Shown: piece by piece, positions 10,904 through 22,002 of the stretch | Layout of the letters: every line of letters starts with the position of its first letter | How positions within the stretch are numbered: the stretch's first letter is position 1 | Program-made: the position numbers and the translations under genes | The notes under the pieces: generated by a model | Seen by the model: the letters and a program-made list of their open reading frames with translations, nothing else | Database searches by the model: none | What the model was told of the DNA's origin: nothing | From: Trifolium pratense | Lineage: Eukaryota; Streptophyta; Magnoliopsida; Fabales; Fabaceae | Direction of reading: 5' to 3' | Length of the DNA stretch: 64,000 nt | Assembly (NCBI RefSeq): GCF_020283565.1 | Contig: NC_060062.1 | Coordinates: 7,601,322-7,665,321 of the forward strand

Positions 10904-12224
10904 GGGAAGAGGCCGAGGCCGTAATTCTGGTCGTGGCGGAAGAGGAGGTAACAATATGTTACCTTACCAGGAAACTAATATTCCCCTAATAGGGGATTGG
11001 ACCTCAGTGGGGAAACCCAGGCAATTGCCTGCCCCACCTAAGAAGGAAGATCAGCCTTCTTCATCTTCATCTTCAAACAAGATAATATCTTATAAAGAAG
11101 TAATGGTCAATGAACCACAAGAACAGGCATTAGAATATTTTCAAAATCCTGTTACTGAAAAGATAATTCATATAGATGACGAAGATTTGTCATTAACCCA
11201 TAATGATGGGTGGTCGATTAAGACAAGATACTTAGAGTCCAGAGGATATGCTGGGCTTTATGGCAAATCTAGACCAAATTTGGAAATATTATTAACAATC
11301 ACTGAATCAGTGACCATAACCCACTATTACCAAAATAATAATCCAGAAAGTTTCATAAACTTCAGCAAATGTCATATAAACAAGGTATTACTACCAAGAG
11401 AATGGGGTTTAAACCCAAATGGAGAAAAGGCAATAAAAATTGCCGAAGGAAAATATATATACTTCAATTATTGGGATTATATCCAGGCTTTCACACAAGC
11501 TTTTTATTACCAAAACCCAAAGAACAAACATTCTTGGTTCTTTTCGGTAAATCCAGAAATTGTAAATAAACCTATACCAAATTGGTTCTTTGAATGGTGG
11601 ATCAGATTTGGTCCCTCCTTGGAAATCTTACCCAAAGAAATAGGGGATTTATATACTCCATGGTGTGACAATAGTTCACTAATAGCAAAAATAGCTTCTA
11701 GTAAGCTTATTACAGGACAATGTCCCTGCTTATTCTTTATTAATTTTCAAATTCCCTGGATATGGAGGTGGACTGTAACCATATCAAAGGATAAATTTAA
11801 CATCCCCATATTAGAAAGAAATTTCTTTTTTAAATGGTGGACAAAAATGAGTTCGGAAGATATTCAGAATTTAATATCAAAAATAAAATTAACTATCAAT
11901 AATGATAAAGCCCCAGGTGCCAGACAACAAAACTACCAATATTCTATGGCAGAGTTGAAAGATTACTTCCAAAGGAAATATCCTAAGGAGACAGAAGAAG
12001 AAATCATGGTCAGAATTCTGGACCATATGAAGACTCAATTCCTAAATACTTTTCCCTCAGCGGAAAGAAGAGATGATATGTCTACCTCTTCTCAAGGATC
12101 AATGAGCCAAAATATGTTTGAAGGATTAGCTGGAGAGTCCCAGCCTGATGAGGAACCTACCCAAGAAGATTTCTGGGATGCTATGATCCAGTCAATCAAG
12201 ACCAAGAGGGACAAAAGCCAGTAA
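10887..12224 (+). CDS. Pararetroviral ORF2, unknown function
   Basis: A 445-aa ORF starting at an ATG at 10887 that overlaps the last 17 bases of ORF1 in another frame. An upstream GTG would add six residues, but the ATG is the better start. The N-terminus is Arg/Gly-rich (RGRGRGRNSGRGGRGG), typical of nucleic-acid-binding tails. A Ser-rich linker follows, then a Trp- and Tyr-rich core from about residue 110 to 345, and an acidic C-terminus. I recognise no catalytic motif. Florendovirus genomes are reported to carry such a second ORF of unknown role. The tight overlap suggests coupled translation or expression from one RNA. The ORF is intact. Confidence 0.6.
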   Translation: MTTPYRGRGRGRNSGRGGRGGNNMLPYQETNIPLIGDWTSVGKPRQLPAPPKKEDQPSSSSSSNKIISYKEVMVNEPQEQALEYFQNPVTEKIIHIDDEDLSLTHNDGWSIKTRYLESRGYAGLYGKSRPNLEILLTITESVTITHYYQNNNPESFINFSKCHINKVLLPREWGLNPNGEKAIKIAEGKYIYFNYWDYIQAFTQAFYYQNPKNKHSWFFSVNPEIVNKPIPNWFFEWWIRFGPSLEILPKEIGDLYTPWCDNSSLIAKIASSKLITGQCPCLFFINFQIPWIWRWTVTISKDKFNIPILERNFFFKWWTKMSSEDIQNLISKIKLTINNDKAPGARQQNYQYSMAELKDYFQRKYPKETEEEIMVRILDHMKTQFLNTFPSAERRDDMSTSSQGSMSQNMFEGLAGESQPDEEPTQEDFWDAMIQSIKTKRDKSQ

Positions 12225-12498
12225 AAATGTAAAAATGTAAAAATTAACTGGTTGAAAGTTACTGAGCCACTGTCGGCATAAGGAGACAAATCAGTCTCTA
12301 TCAACTTTATTAAAGTTTTGCCAGTTGTCCGGTTGTAATTTTTATATTCATGCTTTTTGTTTGTTAGTGAAGACAGATGTGACGATGGGGCCCAATGAGC
12401 ACCCGGCATTATCCCACTATGGTTTATTCTGTATTTAGTCAGGACAGCTGTAGGTTAGTATAACCTGTTACCGGATCAAATAGTGATCCTTTATTTCC

Positions 12499-12558
12499 CT
12501 ATATATAGGAGCAATTTGCTTCAGTTGTAATCATCGAACAATTTATCAGTTAAATAAA
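12499..12558 (+). promoter_or_regulatory. Pararetroviral TATA box and downstream AATAAA
   Basis: CTATATATAG at 12499-12508 is followed about 45 bp later by AATAAA at 12553. In plant pararetroviruses the pregenomic RNA starts after the TATA box and is terminally redundant across such a poly(A) signal. A TGACG word near 12379 could be an as-1-like activator site. Function in this host is untested. Confidence 0.6.
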
Positions 12559-12667
12559 AATCTCATAGTTTCTTCTTAAAACCACTTCCTAATATATAAC
12601 CCGCTGCGACGGCACTGTAGCACTTTCGTCTTATTATCAAAAATATAAACACTTGCTACATACTTGT

Positions 12668-12680
12668 TGGTATCAGAATA
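12668..12680 (+). other. Primer-binding site, initiator tRNA-Met type
   Basis: TGGTATCAGAATA matches the first ten bases of the usual TGGTATCAGAGC complement to plant initiator tRNA-Met, the primer for minus-strand DNA synthesis in caulimovirids. The match decays at the last bases, and the TA tract begins a few bases later. Confidence 0.7.
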
Positions 12681-12683
12681 ATT

Positions 12684-12686
<3 letters not shown>

Positions 12687-12774
<88 letters not shown>
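12687..12774. repeat. (TA)n tract between pararetrovirus and element D
   Basis: About 88 bp of nearly pure TA. Together with the short TA tract at 8105-8118 it brackets the viral segment, so the virus sits inside a TA tract that separated elements C and D. Confidence 0.95.
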
Positions 12775-12777
<3 letters not shown>

Positions 12778-14803
12778 GCTGCTAATTTAGACCCAGTTGG
12801 GTCAAAATTAGCAAGGTGCACCTTTTGAGTTGGACAAAAATACCCTTTCTTTTTATAAAAAAAAAAAAAAAAACATATTGGCGCTGATCCAATGTCGCGC
12901 GCCTACCGTAGGACCACCGTTACAGACCGTTGATTTCCATCAGATGGCCAAGAGATGATCTCATCATGGCTGTCGGATCAATCAGACAGTCTAGATCATC
13001 CAGCTCCATGATAAGCCAGCGCGTGCACCACACTAGATCTGCGCCTGGAGAGAGAAAATTTTATTTTAAAAAAAGCAGGACACGTGTCAACTGCTGGGTG
13101 GTTGGCGTGTTTTTTTTTTCATTTAATACTTTAAACTCAATTATTTCGTTGTAAATTAATTTTTTATTTTTTTATTTTTATACCAAAATTCATAATTTTT
13201 TTTTGTCTACAAATAGAGACTTGGTTCGTTTGATTTGGACACAAAAAAAAAACTCAATTTTTCACTACATTTAATTATCTTTATATAATACTGTGAAACC
13301 ATTTAGCTGGTAGAATGGTTTCACAGTATAACTCTCTGAAACCATTTTACTGGTAGAATGGTTTCAGTGAGTAATTTCTTAATTGTTTGCTTCTGAAACC
13401 ATTCTGAAACCATTTAGCTGGTACAATGGTTTCAGAGCGTTGTACTTTGAAACCATTTCACTGATAGAATGGTTTCAGGGGAGTTGATTCTTAATTGTTT
13501 GCTTCTGAAACCATTTTACTGCTAGAATGGTTTCACAGTATAACTCTCTGAAACCATTCTTCTAGCTAAATGGTTTCATAGTAATATATAAACATAATTT
13601 TTCACTTCCTTAATCTCGTTATTTATATGTTCTATTGCATTTTAAATTATGTGTATCGTACTAAGTACGTTACTTGTGTGTTGTAATTTAACACGCACCA
13701 CTCAATCAACTCACTGAAACCATTATACCAGCAAAATGGTTTCAGAATATAACTCTCTGAAACCATTCTACCGGCTAAATGGTTTCATAAGCAAATAACT
13801 AAGAATCAACTCAATGAAACCATTCTACCAGTAAATTGGTTTCAAAGTACAACTCTCTGAAACCATAGTACCAGCTAAATGGTTTCAGAAGCAAACAATA
13901 ATTTTTAATTACCGTTTTATCTCATTTAATTAACGAAAAATAGTTTCAGGTCTCCAAAAATTTCATAAAATATACCAAAAGTTCCAGAATATTATCTAAT
14001 ATTTTATTAGAAACAAATAAAAAAACAATTGGTTTCAGAGTACAAATCTATGAAATTATTATTATTATTTGTTAAATGGTTTTAAATAATCAGCGGAATT
14101 TGTGAAAATAATTTCATGACTTGAACTAGGGAGAGTGAGGTACACAAGAGGGTTCTAAATAATTCATAGTACTTTACATAAAATTTTGGAAATTTTTTAT
14201 GGAATTATAATATTTTTAATTACCTTTTTAATCATTTAATTAACTAAAAATAGTTTCAGGTCTCCAAAAATTTCATACAATATACCAAAATTTCCAGAAT
14301 ATTATCTACTATTTTATTATGAAAAAATAAAAAAACAATAGAGCCTCCCTGAGGCCGCACGCGCCCCCACGCGCCTCCGGTAAGAGTGGGCGTGGGCGAC
14401 GTGCACTGTTCATCGTCCCCCCACCCGTTTTTTGCAGAAACGGGTCGCGCGACCCGGTTTTTGACCCGGTTCGATCTCCCTCAATACTCAACGAAACTCG
14501 ACGTTCCATATATGGATTTTGATCGTTTTTCAATTTTACAAAGGTTTCCGGTATTAGTTTTTGAAATCGGCGTTCGATTCGCACGTAAAATGAGGTCGAA
14601 ATTTGGAAGAAATTTAAAAAATGTAATAGTTGTTGTTGTTGCATGGGGGGCGCGCTATTTTGGGGGGCGCGCTATTTTATGATGCAAATTACATACATGC
14701 CCCAGTTGCTCTATTGTTTCAAAAAAAAAATATGGGTATTTTTGTCCAACTCAAAAGGTGCACCTTGCTAACTTAGACCTAACTAGGGTCTAAGTTAGAA
14801 AAC

Positions 14804-14806
<3 letters not shown>
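12775..14806. mobile_element. TA-anchored palindrome-ended element D (2.0 kb)
   Basis: The left end is GGGGCTGC with a GCTAATTTAGACC palindrome (one mismatch). The right end is the inverse of GGGGTTTTC with a CTAACTTAGACC palindrome. The left arm resembles that of C, including the CAGACAG region and the ACAAATAGAGACTTGG unit at 13205. The centre (13290-13890) has some eight AAACCATT/AATGGTTT units. The right half differs from B and C: two copies of a segment with AAAATAGTTTCAGGTCTCC (13925 and 14244), then a GC-rich stretch at 14340-14660 that I do not recognise. There is no long ORF. Confidence 0.75.
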
Positions 14807-14867
<61 letters not shown>

Positions 14868-14897
14868 CGGATGAGTAAAAAATAGGACGCGCGATAA
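14807..14897. repeat. (TA)n tract and remnant of the 41-bp minisatellite
   Basis: Sixty bp of TA repeats, then one broken minisatellite unit (GCGGATGAGTAAAAAATAGG). The flanking words GAATTATTATAT on the left (1162) and GATAATTATTAATG on the right suggest both belonged to one original site. Confidence 0.8.
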
Positions 14898-15500
14898 TTA
14901 TTAATGCTATTTACATGATTGAGTTTGAGCACTAGAAGAAAAAAATAAATAAATCGGGCCGGCCCGAAAGCCCGACTACCCGTACCGGGCCGGGCTCAGA
15001 CACTAATATTGATAGCCCATTTTTTATCCAGATTTTTTAGCCCGGCCCAAAATTGTCCGGGCCGCCACAGCTCTAATGGGGGACATTTTGAAAAAAAATC
15101 GTGTTTTTTTAGTTGGGGGAGAGAGTGAATATGATGATAGATTAGGTTGCGAGGGAGTGCTATGGTGATGAATTTATTTTGTGAGCAGCGTGACAGTGAA
15201 TGTTGGGAACAATCAACAATCTGAGCAAAACAAAAAATTGGAAGAGTTTTTAGATTTTTATTTTTTGTTTTGACAGAAGAAGTGTTTTTAGTTAGTTTTG
15301 TTTTTTCTTTTAACTATTTTATTTTCAATTATAATTTAATTAGTAAGAAAGTGTTCAATCAGCATCATTAACACAGTCATCACATGCCACATCAATTAAA
15401 ATTGGACATTTCAACATTTTTTATTATAAAAAATTCATCAAGGATCTTTTTCAAAAATTTTGAAATTTGCAAAAGGGTATAAATCAATGTTTTTTTTGGC
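14898..15500. other. Non-coding stretch with CCGG-rich palindromic block
   Basis: 14955-15080 holds inverted GGGCCGGCCCG and CCCGGCCC words with an AT-rich middle, probably a decayed MITE. The rest (15080-15500) is AT-rich with no recognisable gene. Confidence 0.4.
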
Positions 15501-16820
15501 TTAATTAGTTAAATGGTCCCTTAAAGACATTTTAGGTTTCACAATGGTCCCTTAAAGAAAAAAAGTTTCGTTTTGGTCCCTTAAAGACATATTTGTTTGT
15601 CATTTTAGTCCCTTCCGTTAGATTTTGAGAGAAAAACGTTAACTTTTGAATAGATGACATGGACTTCAATAAGGTGAACCAACATACATAGGGTCCACCA
15701 TAGACTTCAATAAAATTTTAAAATTTAACCATTTGATCATTTTATCAAAATCTAAACAATTGAATCTTGTAAAGTCTATGTAATTTAATAGTGAACCACC
15801 AACACCTAATTTTTTCTCTTTTTTTCATCTTCCTTGTTCATCTTCATCATCATCTCCATAAAATTCATTATCTTCATATAAAAAATCCGAAAAATTAAAA
15901 ATCAAAACTAAATTTTTTTCCTAATCATCTCACATAGGAAACTCATCAAACAAGTATATTGTCCTAGGTGTGAGGAACATTATTATGCTCGGCAAGTATC
16001 AAGGTATAGACGTATAGTAGTATCCTTGTGACCTTTTATCTATAAGAGATTTAAGCTAGTGCTTTATTATCCTTGCTCCTCATTTTTTCCTTGTAACCGT
16101 TATGTCGCCGCTGTCAAAGAATTGAGAGTTAAACTTGGTGGTGGTGAAGGGGATTGTGAGAGAGGGGAAGAGTTGTTAGGTTGAAACAGAAATTGGTGTC
16201 CCAAGGTTGAAACAGAACATGGTGGTGGTGGATCTGGGTTTGTGGGAAGATTCAAATTTTGTTTTACGTTATGTTTTTCTGGTGGATTTGGGTTTGCGGA
16301 AAGAAAGATTTTGATTTTGTGGTGGATCTGGGTTTGTGGGAAGATTTTGATTTTTTTTGTTTGCTTGATAAAGATTTGATTTTTTTTTTTGTTTTCCTGA
16401 TAAAGATTTGATATTTTTCATTTATGAATTTCTGGGTTTTCTGATCTCCTGAATGAAGATGAAGAAGGAGATGAAAATGTTGTTTTTGTCTGATGATTTT
16501 TTTATTTTTTTTTTACGAATAATATTAAGATAGGTGATGAATCAAGTGTTGGTGGTTCACTATAATATTTTATAGATTTGCAAGATCCAAATGTATATGT
16601 TTTAAAACAAAGATCGAATGATTATAATTAAAAGTTATACTGAGATCTATGGTGGACCATTTACATTGTTGGTCCACCTTATACATTTAATGTTAAAATT
16701 TAACGGAATGGACTTTTTTGGCTAACGGAAATGTCTTTAATGGACCAATTCGAACTTTTTTTTCTTTAAGGGACCATTATGAAACTTAAAATGTCTTTAA
16801 GGGACCAAATAACTAATTAT
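15501..16820. mobile_element. MITE/MULE-like element with GGTCCCTTAAAG terminal repeats
   Basis: About 65 bp at the left end (from TTAATTAGTTAAATGGTCCC) recur inverted at the right end, each with two copies of GGTCCCTTAAAGA. Inner inverted pairs (GGTCCACC near 15690 and 16660) extend the symmetry. Terminal GGTCCC repeats of this kind are common in plant non-autonomous DNA elements, often assigned to Mutator. I saw no clear target duplication and no transposase. Confidence 0.55.
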
Positions 16821-19800
16821 GTCTTTTTTTTTTCTTTACAGGGACCAAAACAAATATGACTTATATTTGCAATATTTAAGGCTAATTCCTATGTTTTACT
16901 ACTAGTGTGGGTTCCCCGTCCGATGCACTGTGCGTGCTGTGAGTAAATTTTTTATTTTTATTTTTTTGGTACATTATTTTTTATTTTTTTAGTTATCATA
17001 GTATCAATACCAATTGATGATGATTAATCTCGACGGAGAGAACACAAACGGACCACAACAATTAAGTTCATCAAATAATTTCACAAATATTATATGAGTT
17101 GACAGTATAGTATTATTTTACACGCTTATCTAATAACAACTACATATCCCCCGCTTAAGATCATCTCCAACTATAGTACCAATTAGGTACTTATTATGTA
17201 CTACTATTAGAGCAATACACATTTGAGTATCTATTATGTACTGAGTCTAAAATAAGCATCATCTCTCTCTTTTGGGATCCACCTTACTTTTCATTGATGA
17301 GATCCATTTAGAACTTTTTAAGAGATGCCGGACTCGAGGAATTATGTATTTATTAGGTACTATTATTAAAAATTAATAAATAAGTAATGTGTACACGTGA
17401 GACCTAGTTAAGTACTCAAACTTGAGGAGCTCTATTGTGAATGCTATAACAGTCTTAAAAATATGATAAATGATTCCTATTAAACATCACTGTATACTCC
17501 CACCGTGATATAATATACTACTCCGATTTTGAATATAAGAAAAAAAAAACTTTTTGGTTTTATTGAATAAAACATGCATCTAGGCTAAAATAATCCAAAT
17601 ACATGTTTTATTTAAAATATGTTTTTCTTTTTTAGTCAACAAAGTTGCCGGTTAGCGACGGTTCTGCAAGGGGTTAGCGGCGGTTTGTGAACTGCCGCAC
17701 AAACCGTCGTATTTTTTTAGCGTCCGTTTAAAACCGTTGTAACATCAGTTTAAATCGTCGCGAATTCGAAGGCGTTGGCGAATTTATTTCACCCTTTTGC
17801 AGCAGTTTAGAACCGTCGTCAGTGTGTTTATATTGATTTACCAACGGTTTTAAACAGTCGCAATTCCCTTTTTTATAAAAAAAAAATTTATGGTCTTTTT
17901 TTTTTTAGCTTATAGCATTCCTTTTTTTTTGTTGGTTAGTTTATAGTTTTTTCGGATTTTCTAATACTTCTTTTTTCATACTCAAAACTACTAAATTAAT
18001 TCAAAAAAATTCAAAACTATAATCAACAAAGAAAACATATTTTAATTAAAATACTGCTTAAACACATAGTAATTAGAATTATACAACCAAAGTTATTTTG
18101 ACGCATGTCAAGTTTATACAGTAGCCTCCACCCTCCTTCTAACCCTAGTTTATTCTTTTTCTTCATCCACCAATTGAGGGGTAGTTTTTGGGTCAATTTT
18201 TGACCCCAAATCACCCCTCTAAGTTGTTTTTTTCTTCTTTCATTTAAATAAGTGATTTTCACATATTTGTTTGTTAGTTGTTCCGCATTTGTGCGGTATA
18301 TTTGTTTTATCCCGTCTTTGTGCGGTGTTTATTTGTTTCAGGTTGAAAGATTAATTCAGATCTAGTGCAGATTAATTCAGATTTAGGCATATGTAATTGC
18401 CGTTTTATGCTATTAACATGGATACTGTGAGTTTGTTCACAGATTTATCCTTTTTGTTTTTAGCGACTTTGAATTTGTATTGCATCGATGTACTCTATCA
18501 ATTTAATTGAATGAATATCGTTTACTTTTAAAAAAAAAAACTAAGATAAAATTTTAATAGTTCAACACACATGTCTCTTCCTCCTTGTCAGAAGTAACTT
18601 AGAGGTGGCTATTACTTATAAGTAATAATGTTCACGAGAAAATTTCAGTAACCTGAATATAATGTTCACGAGAACATTGCTTTCTTGCGTTTCCAATGGT
18701 TCAACAAAAACTGCACTCCTTCTTCCAAAGTTGCTCTCCTTCCCGGCCGCTTTATAGTTTCATAATTCCTAGGTTACATATCGACCACTAGGATTATATT
18801 CATTAATCTCCGTTAAAGCTACCACCACTGCATTATAAGCATTTTCACCAACTTCTTTTCTCAGCCCATTCAACTTTTCATCGTCATCTTTAATGATTTC
18901 CTGAAACGAAAAATTTGTAGAACCGGATAACTAAATTATTGCACCATAAAGTAAACTCAATTTTGTAGATCATGAGCTTGTATAGCTTTATTTAATGCAG
19001 CAGATCTCAGTGACATAATAGCGGTCGGCTATTACAGAATTTAAAACAACTTGAAAATTCTTGTCCTCCTCAACTTGAAACATTCTTGTCCTCCTCAAGT
19101 TGATTTTGAAGGTTAATTGAAGAATTTGGGGAGAATCTGAAGCTTACCATGAACAAACGAGTTGTTTGAATCTGAAGCTTAGATTGAACGAACGAATTTG
19201 AATCTTAATCTTAGGATTTAGATGAAGATTGAATAGCTTAGGGTAAGAAGAAGATTGAATCTGAACAGCTTAGGTGAAAACGAAGAACTTGTGATTGTGA
19301 TTGAATCTGAATAGCTTAGGATAGAAAACGAACAACTTGTGAGTGAAAAAAAGTAGTGGGTACTGGATAAAGAAGAAGAGAGAATGTTTCTAAGCCACGA
19401 CGGTTTAGTTGAAACGGCCGCAATCCTGAAAATTTAAAATAGCGCCGACGGTTGCTAGAAAATGCCATGACCAATCAGTCGCAAGTCAAAGCTTTTGACA
19501 GAATATACTCCTTACTAGTTTAAGTATAATAGTTTGTGTCCACGAAAGTTTAATAGAGTATACAATTATTTAAAGAAAAATCAATTAAAGACGTAAAGCA
19601 AATGAAACCGAAGACAAATATTATACAAAAAATAGTGTTAATTTATGGTGTCTTGTTAACGAGTGTATCTGAGACATTTTTTAAACATTTTATGTAATGG
19701 AATAATTTAATAAAAAAGTGAAACATTTCAATTAGTTGTAATAATTTTTTACAAAAACTTACTCTCAATAGTTGTAATATTTAATATACTTAAAGTACAC

Positions 19801-19930
19801 CAAAGACACCCGTCAACATTTTCTTAATTTATATACTCCTTACTAGTTGTAGTATAAGTATAATAGTTTGTGTCCACGAAAGTGCAGTTTGTTTGTCATG
19901 TAATTAATTGAACAATTTGGGAACAAATTG
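16821..19930. other. Intergenic stretch with degraded repeats
   Basis: No gene was recognised. 17150-17460 resembles a MITE (ATCTCCAAC at the left, GGTACT/AGTACC words). 17640-17875 and 19390-19480 hold scattered ACGGTTT/AACCGTCG words like subterminal repeats of a decayed CACTA-type element. 18240-18540 ends in A(10) and could be a LINE or SINE tail. No full-length element could be delimited. Confidence 0.35.
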
Positions 19931-19994
19931 TAATTTGAATTAGTGGTTTACTTATTTCTAGGAGAAGTGAAGTCAGCTGACTCCAATGTACAAT

Positions 19995-20343
19995 ATTAGA
20001 ATTTAGATGCCTATACTCAACCACAAAAGCTAGTTTGAGAGTTGAGGTTTACACTATACTTATAAATGCTATCTTTATCATATTTCTAGCCAATGTGGGA
20101 CTTCTAATACACCCCTCACTTCCAGAACTGAATAAGCTGAAATGTGGGATCAACAACAACGGGTGACCCAAATATGGGAGGTCTTCACAACAAACAACAA
20201 ATGGATTTAGCATAGGCTCTGATACCATATTAGAATTTAGATGCCTATACTCAACCATAAAAGCTAGCCTGAGAGTTGAGGTTTGCACTTCACTTATAAA
20301 GGTTATCTTTGTCATATCTCTAACCAATGTGAGACTTCTAACA
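19995..20343 (-). mobile_element. TRIM retrotransposon, copy A
   Basis: On the minus strand two roughly 110-bp terminal repeats (20229-20343 and 19995-20109) flank about 120 bp. Next to the 5' repeat is TGGTATCAGAGCC (20215-20227), an initiator-tRNA-Met primer site. Next to the 3' repeat is the purine tract GGAAGTGAGGGGTG. This layout, without coding capacity, defines a terminal-repeat retrotransposon in miniature. Confidence 0.8.
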
Positions 20344-20593
20344 TACAACATGTAGATTCGTACCTGATCTACCTAATTTACATCTTGAATCAAGATTCTT
20401 GATTGAAAATAAAACATAGAGGAAGCATAATTATATGATGGTTGAAAGCAGGGTAAAATATACAAATAACAAATAATATATTTTAAAATCTACTATTTTG
20501 TTCTTAAATATAAGACTTTATTGAGAAAATTATGGAGATTATAAAAGTTGATTGTAATATCAAATTTGTTGATAATTAGAGATGGAGCTGAGC

Positions 20594-21136
20594 CAGGGGC
20601 GGAGCCCCTCATGGGCTGGACAGGGCCATGGCCCGCCCCAACATTTTTAATTTTTTTTTCATATACATGTGTTCTAGCGGCGGTTTTCAACCCCCGCTAA
20701 ATAGTACGTGTAGTTTGTTTTCCTCCAGTTTTGCAGGGGTTTCTATCTTCATTTTTGGACAACCCAAAAGTATTTAACAGTTTGCGGAGGTTATAAACCC
20801 CCTCTCTTTGGAATTGTTAGATAATTTATATATGTTTTAAAAAATGTGTAATTTATTTTGTAATAAAGTTCTTAAATTTTTATTTAAAATAGAGTTTTAA
20901 TGTATAAAAATTCATGTTTGATAAATTTTTTGTTAAATTTTTTTTTAAAGAGATTCATATAATACTATAAACATAAATACAAGAATTAATTAAAAAGAAT
21001 CAATTTTACACATGAATTGACATAAAATATATTTCATAATATATTTTTAAGGTTTATTTATTAAAAATTGCAATGGTTCATCTTTTGACTATTTTTAGAT
21101 ATTCAAATTAGATACACCCTTAAATATGATATGCTT

Positions 21137-21188
<52 letters not shown>

Positions 21189-21271
21189 TGTTTTTTTAGT
21201 AATTTTTTTTTGGATATTCGATTTATATTTATAGCGGCCCGCCCCCATTTTTTAGGCTAGCTCCGCCACTG
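20594..21271. mobile_element. hAT-type MITE with 8-bp target duplication
   Basis: A 678-bp element with terminal inverted repeats CAGGGGCGGAG and CTCCGCCACTG. AGCTGAGC is duplicated at 20586-20593 and 21272-21279, and occurs once at the empty site in the second segmental copy (23767-23774). It is AT-rich inside, with a TA tract at 21155-21184. A relic of the same family end lies at 31336-31376. Confidence 0.9.
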
Positions 21272-21589
21272 AGCTGAGCTTGGGCTCGACAAAGCCACGA
21301 CCCGTCCCAAATTTTTTTGAAAAATATTATAGTGAGACAATTAATACATATAAATTTTTTGATCTCATATTAATTGGGAGCATATTGTCTCCCGTGAAGT
21401 AAATGTCCAGTCAAATTTCATCAATTGATTTAGGCAAGAGAGAGAGATGAACAAAAGAAAAAGATGAATTCAAGGGTTGGGATCTTCACTGGACTCCCTG
21501 CAGTGGAAACTGCACGGGAGACAATCCAGCAGCCTTCGATTTTGTTTTTGTGCTCAAAGTTGTGGGGTTCAACACTGTTGATCTCATAT

Positions 21590-21720
21590 TAATTAGAGAT
21601 GCATGTTGGCCTAGTGGTTTGTAGCAGCCTTGGATTTTGTTTTTGTGCTCAAAGTTGTGGGGTTCAACACCCTGTTGATCCATTTTTTAATTTATTTATT
21701 TCAATATATTTTGTTCAATT
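21590..21720 (+). repeat. SINE-like sequence with box A and box B
   Basis: TGGCCTAGTGG fits an RNA polymerase III box A and GGTTCAACACC fits box B, about 55 bp apart. A partial tandem copy precedes it (21520-21580), and further copies occur at 24090-24180 and 30160-30260. tRNA-derived SINEs have this layout. The 3' end is not clear. Confidence 0.4.
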
Positions 21721-22002
21721 ACTAGTTTAAAGACCCATGAATTCGCACGGATCATTGATTTTTATTTAATATTTAAGTTTGTCATTATATTATGATAGAA
21801 AATTTATTTAAAATAAAATATTTAAAAATTTGATATATAATATTGTTAAAATATAAGTGAAACTATTGTGCTATTTTTTGTAAAACGTTTTAATATACTT
21901 GAAATTAATAAGGAACACGTTTTTTAGCAAAATTATGGTAGCAAATCACGTTTTTTCTTGTAGTGAACTTATTAAATGAATAAATTTGATTATAATTATC
22001 AA

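Larger units (their letters stand above)
8119..12686 (+). mobile_element. Endogenous pararetrovirus (Caulimoviridae, florendovirus-like), 5'-truncated
   Basis: The segment carries zinc knuckle, retropepsin, reverse transcriptase and RNase H in caulimovirid order, an overlapping downstream ORF, a TATA/poly(A) region and an initiator-tRNA-Met-type primer site. There is no integrase and there are no LTRs, as expected of a pararetrovirus. It starts inside ORF1, so the movement protein and most of the coat region are missing. Both borders are TA tracts. Florendoviruses are known for a second downstream ORF and for co-location with TA repeats, which is why I favour that group; a different caulimovirid genus is possible. 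The two visible ORFs are uninterrupted. Confidence 0.8.

Noticed and set aside
1201..14806. Helitron family assignment for elements A-D because of terminal hairpins
   Set aside because: No TC start or CTRR end, inverted repeats extend over 100 bp at both ends, and the target is a TA tract, not a single AT.
18023..18262. 79-aa minus-strand ORF
   Set aside because: No recognisable domain, in a degraded repeat region with no splice or promoter context.
20049..20351. Minus-strand ORF of about 100 aa
   Set aside because: It covers the TRIM terminal repeats and primer site; the apparent protein is translated repeat.
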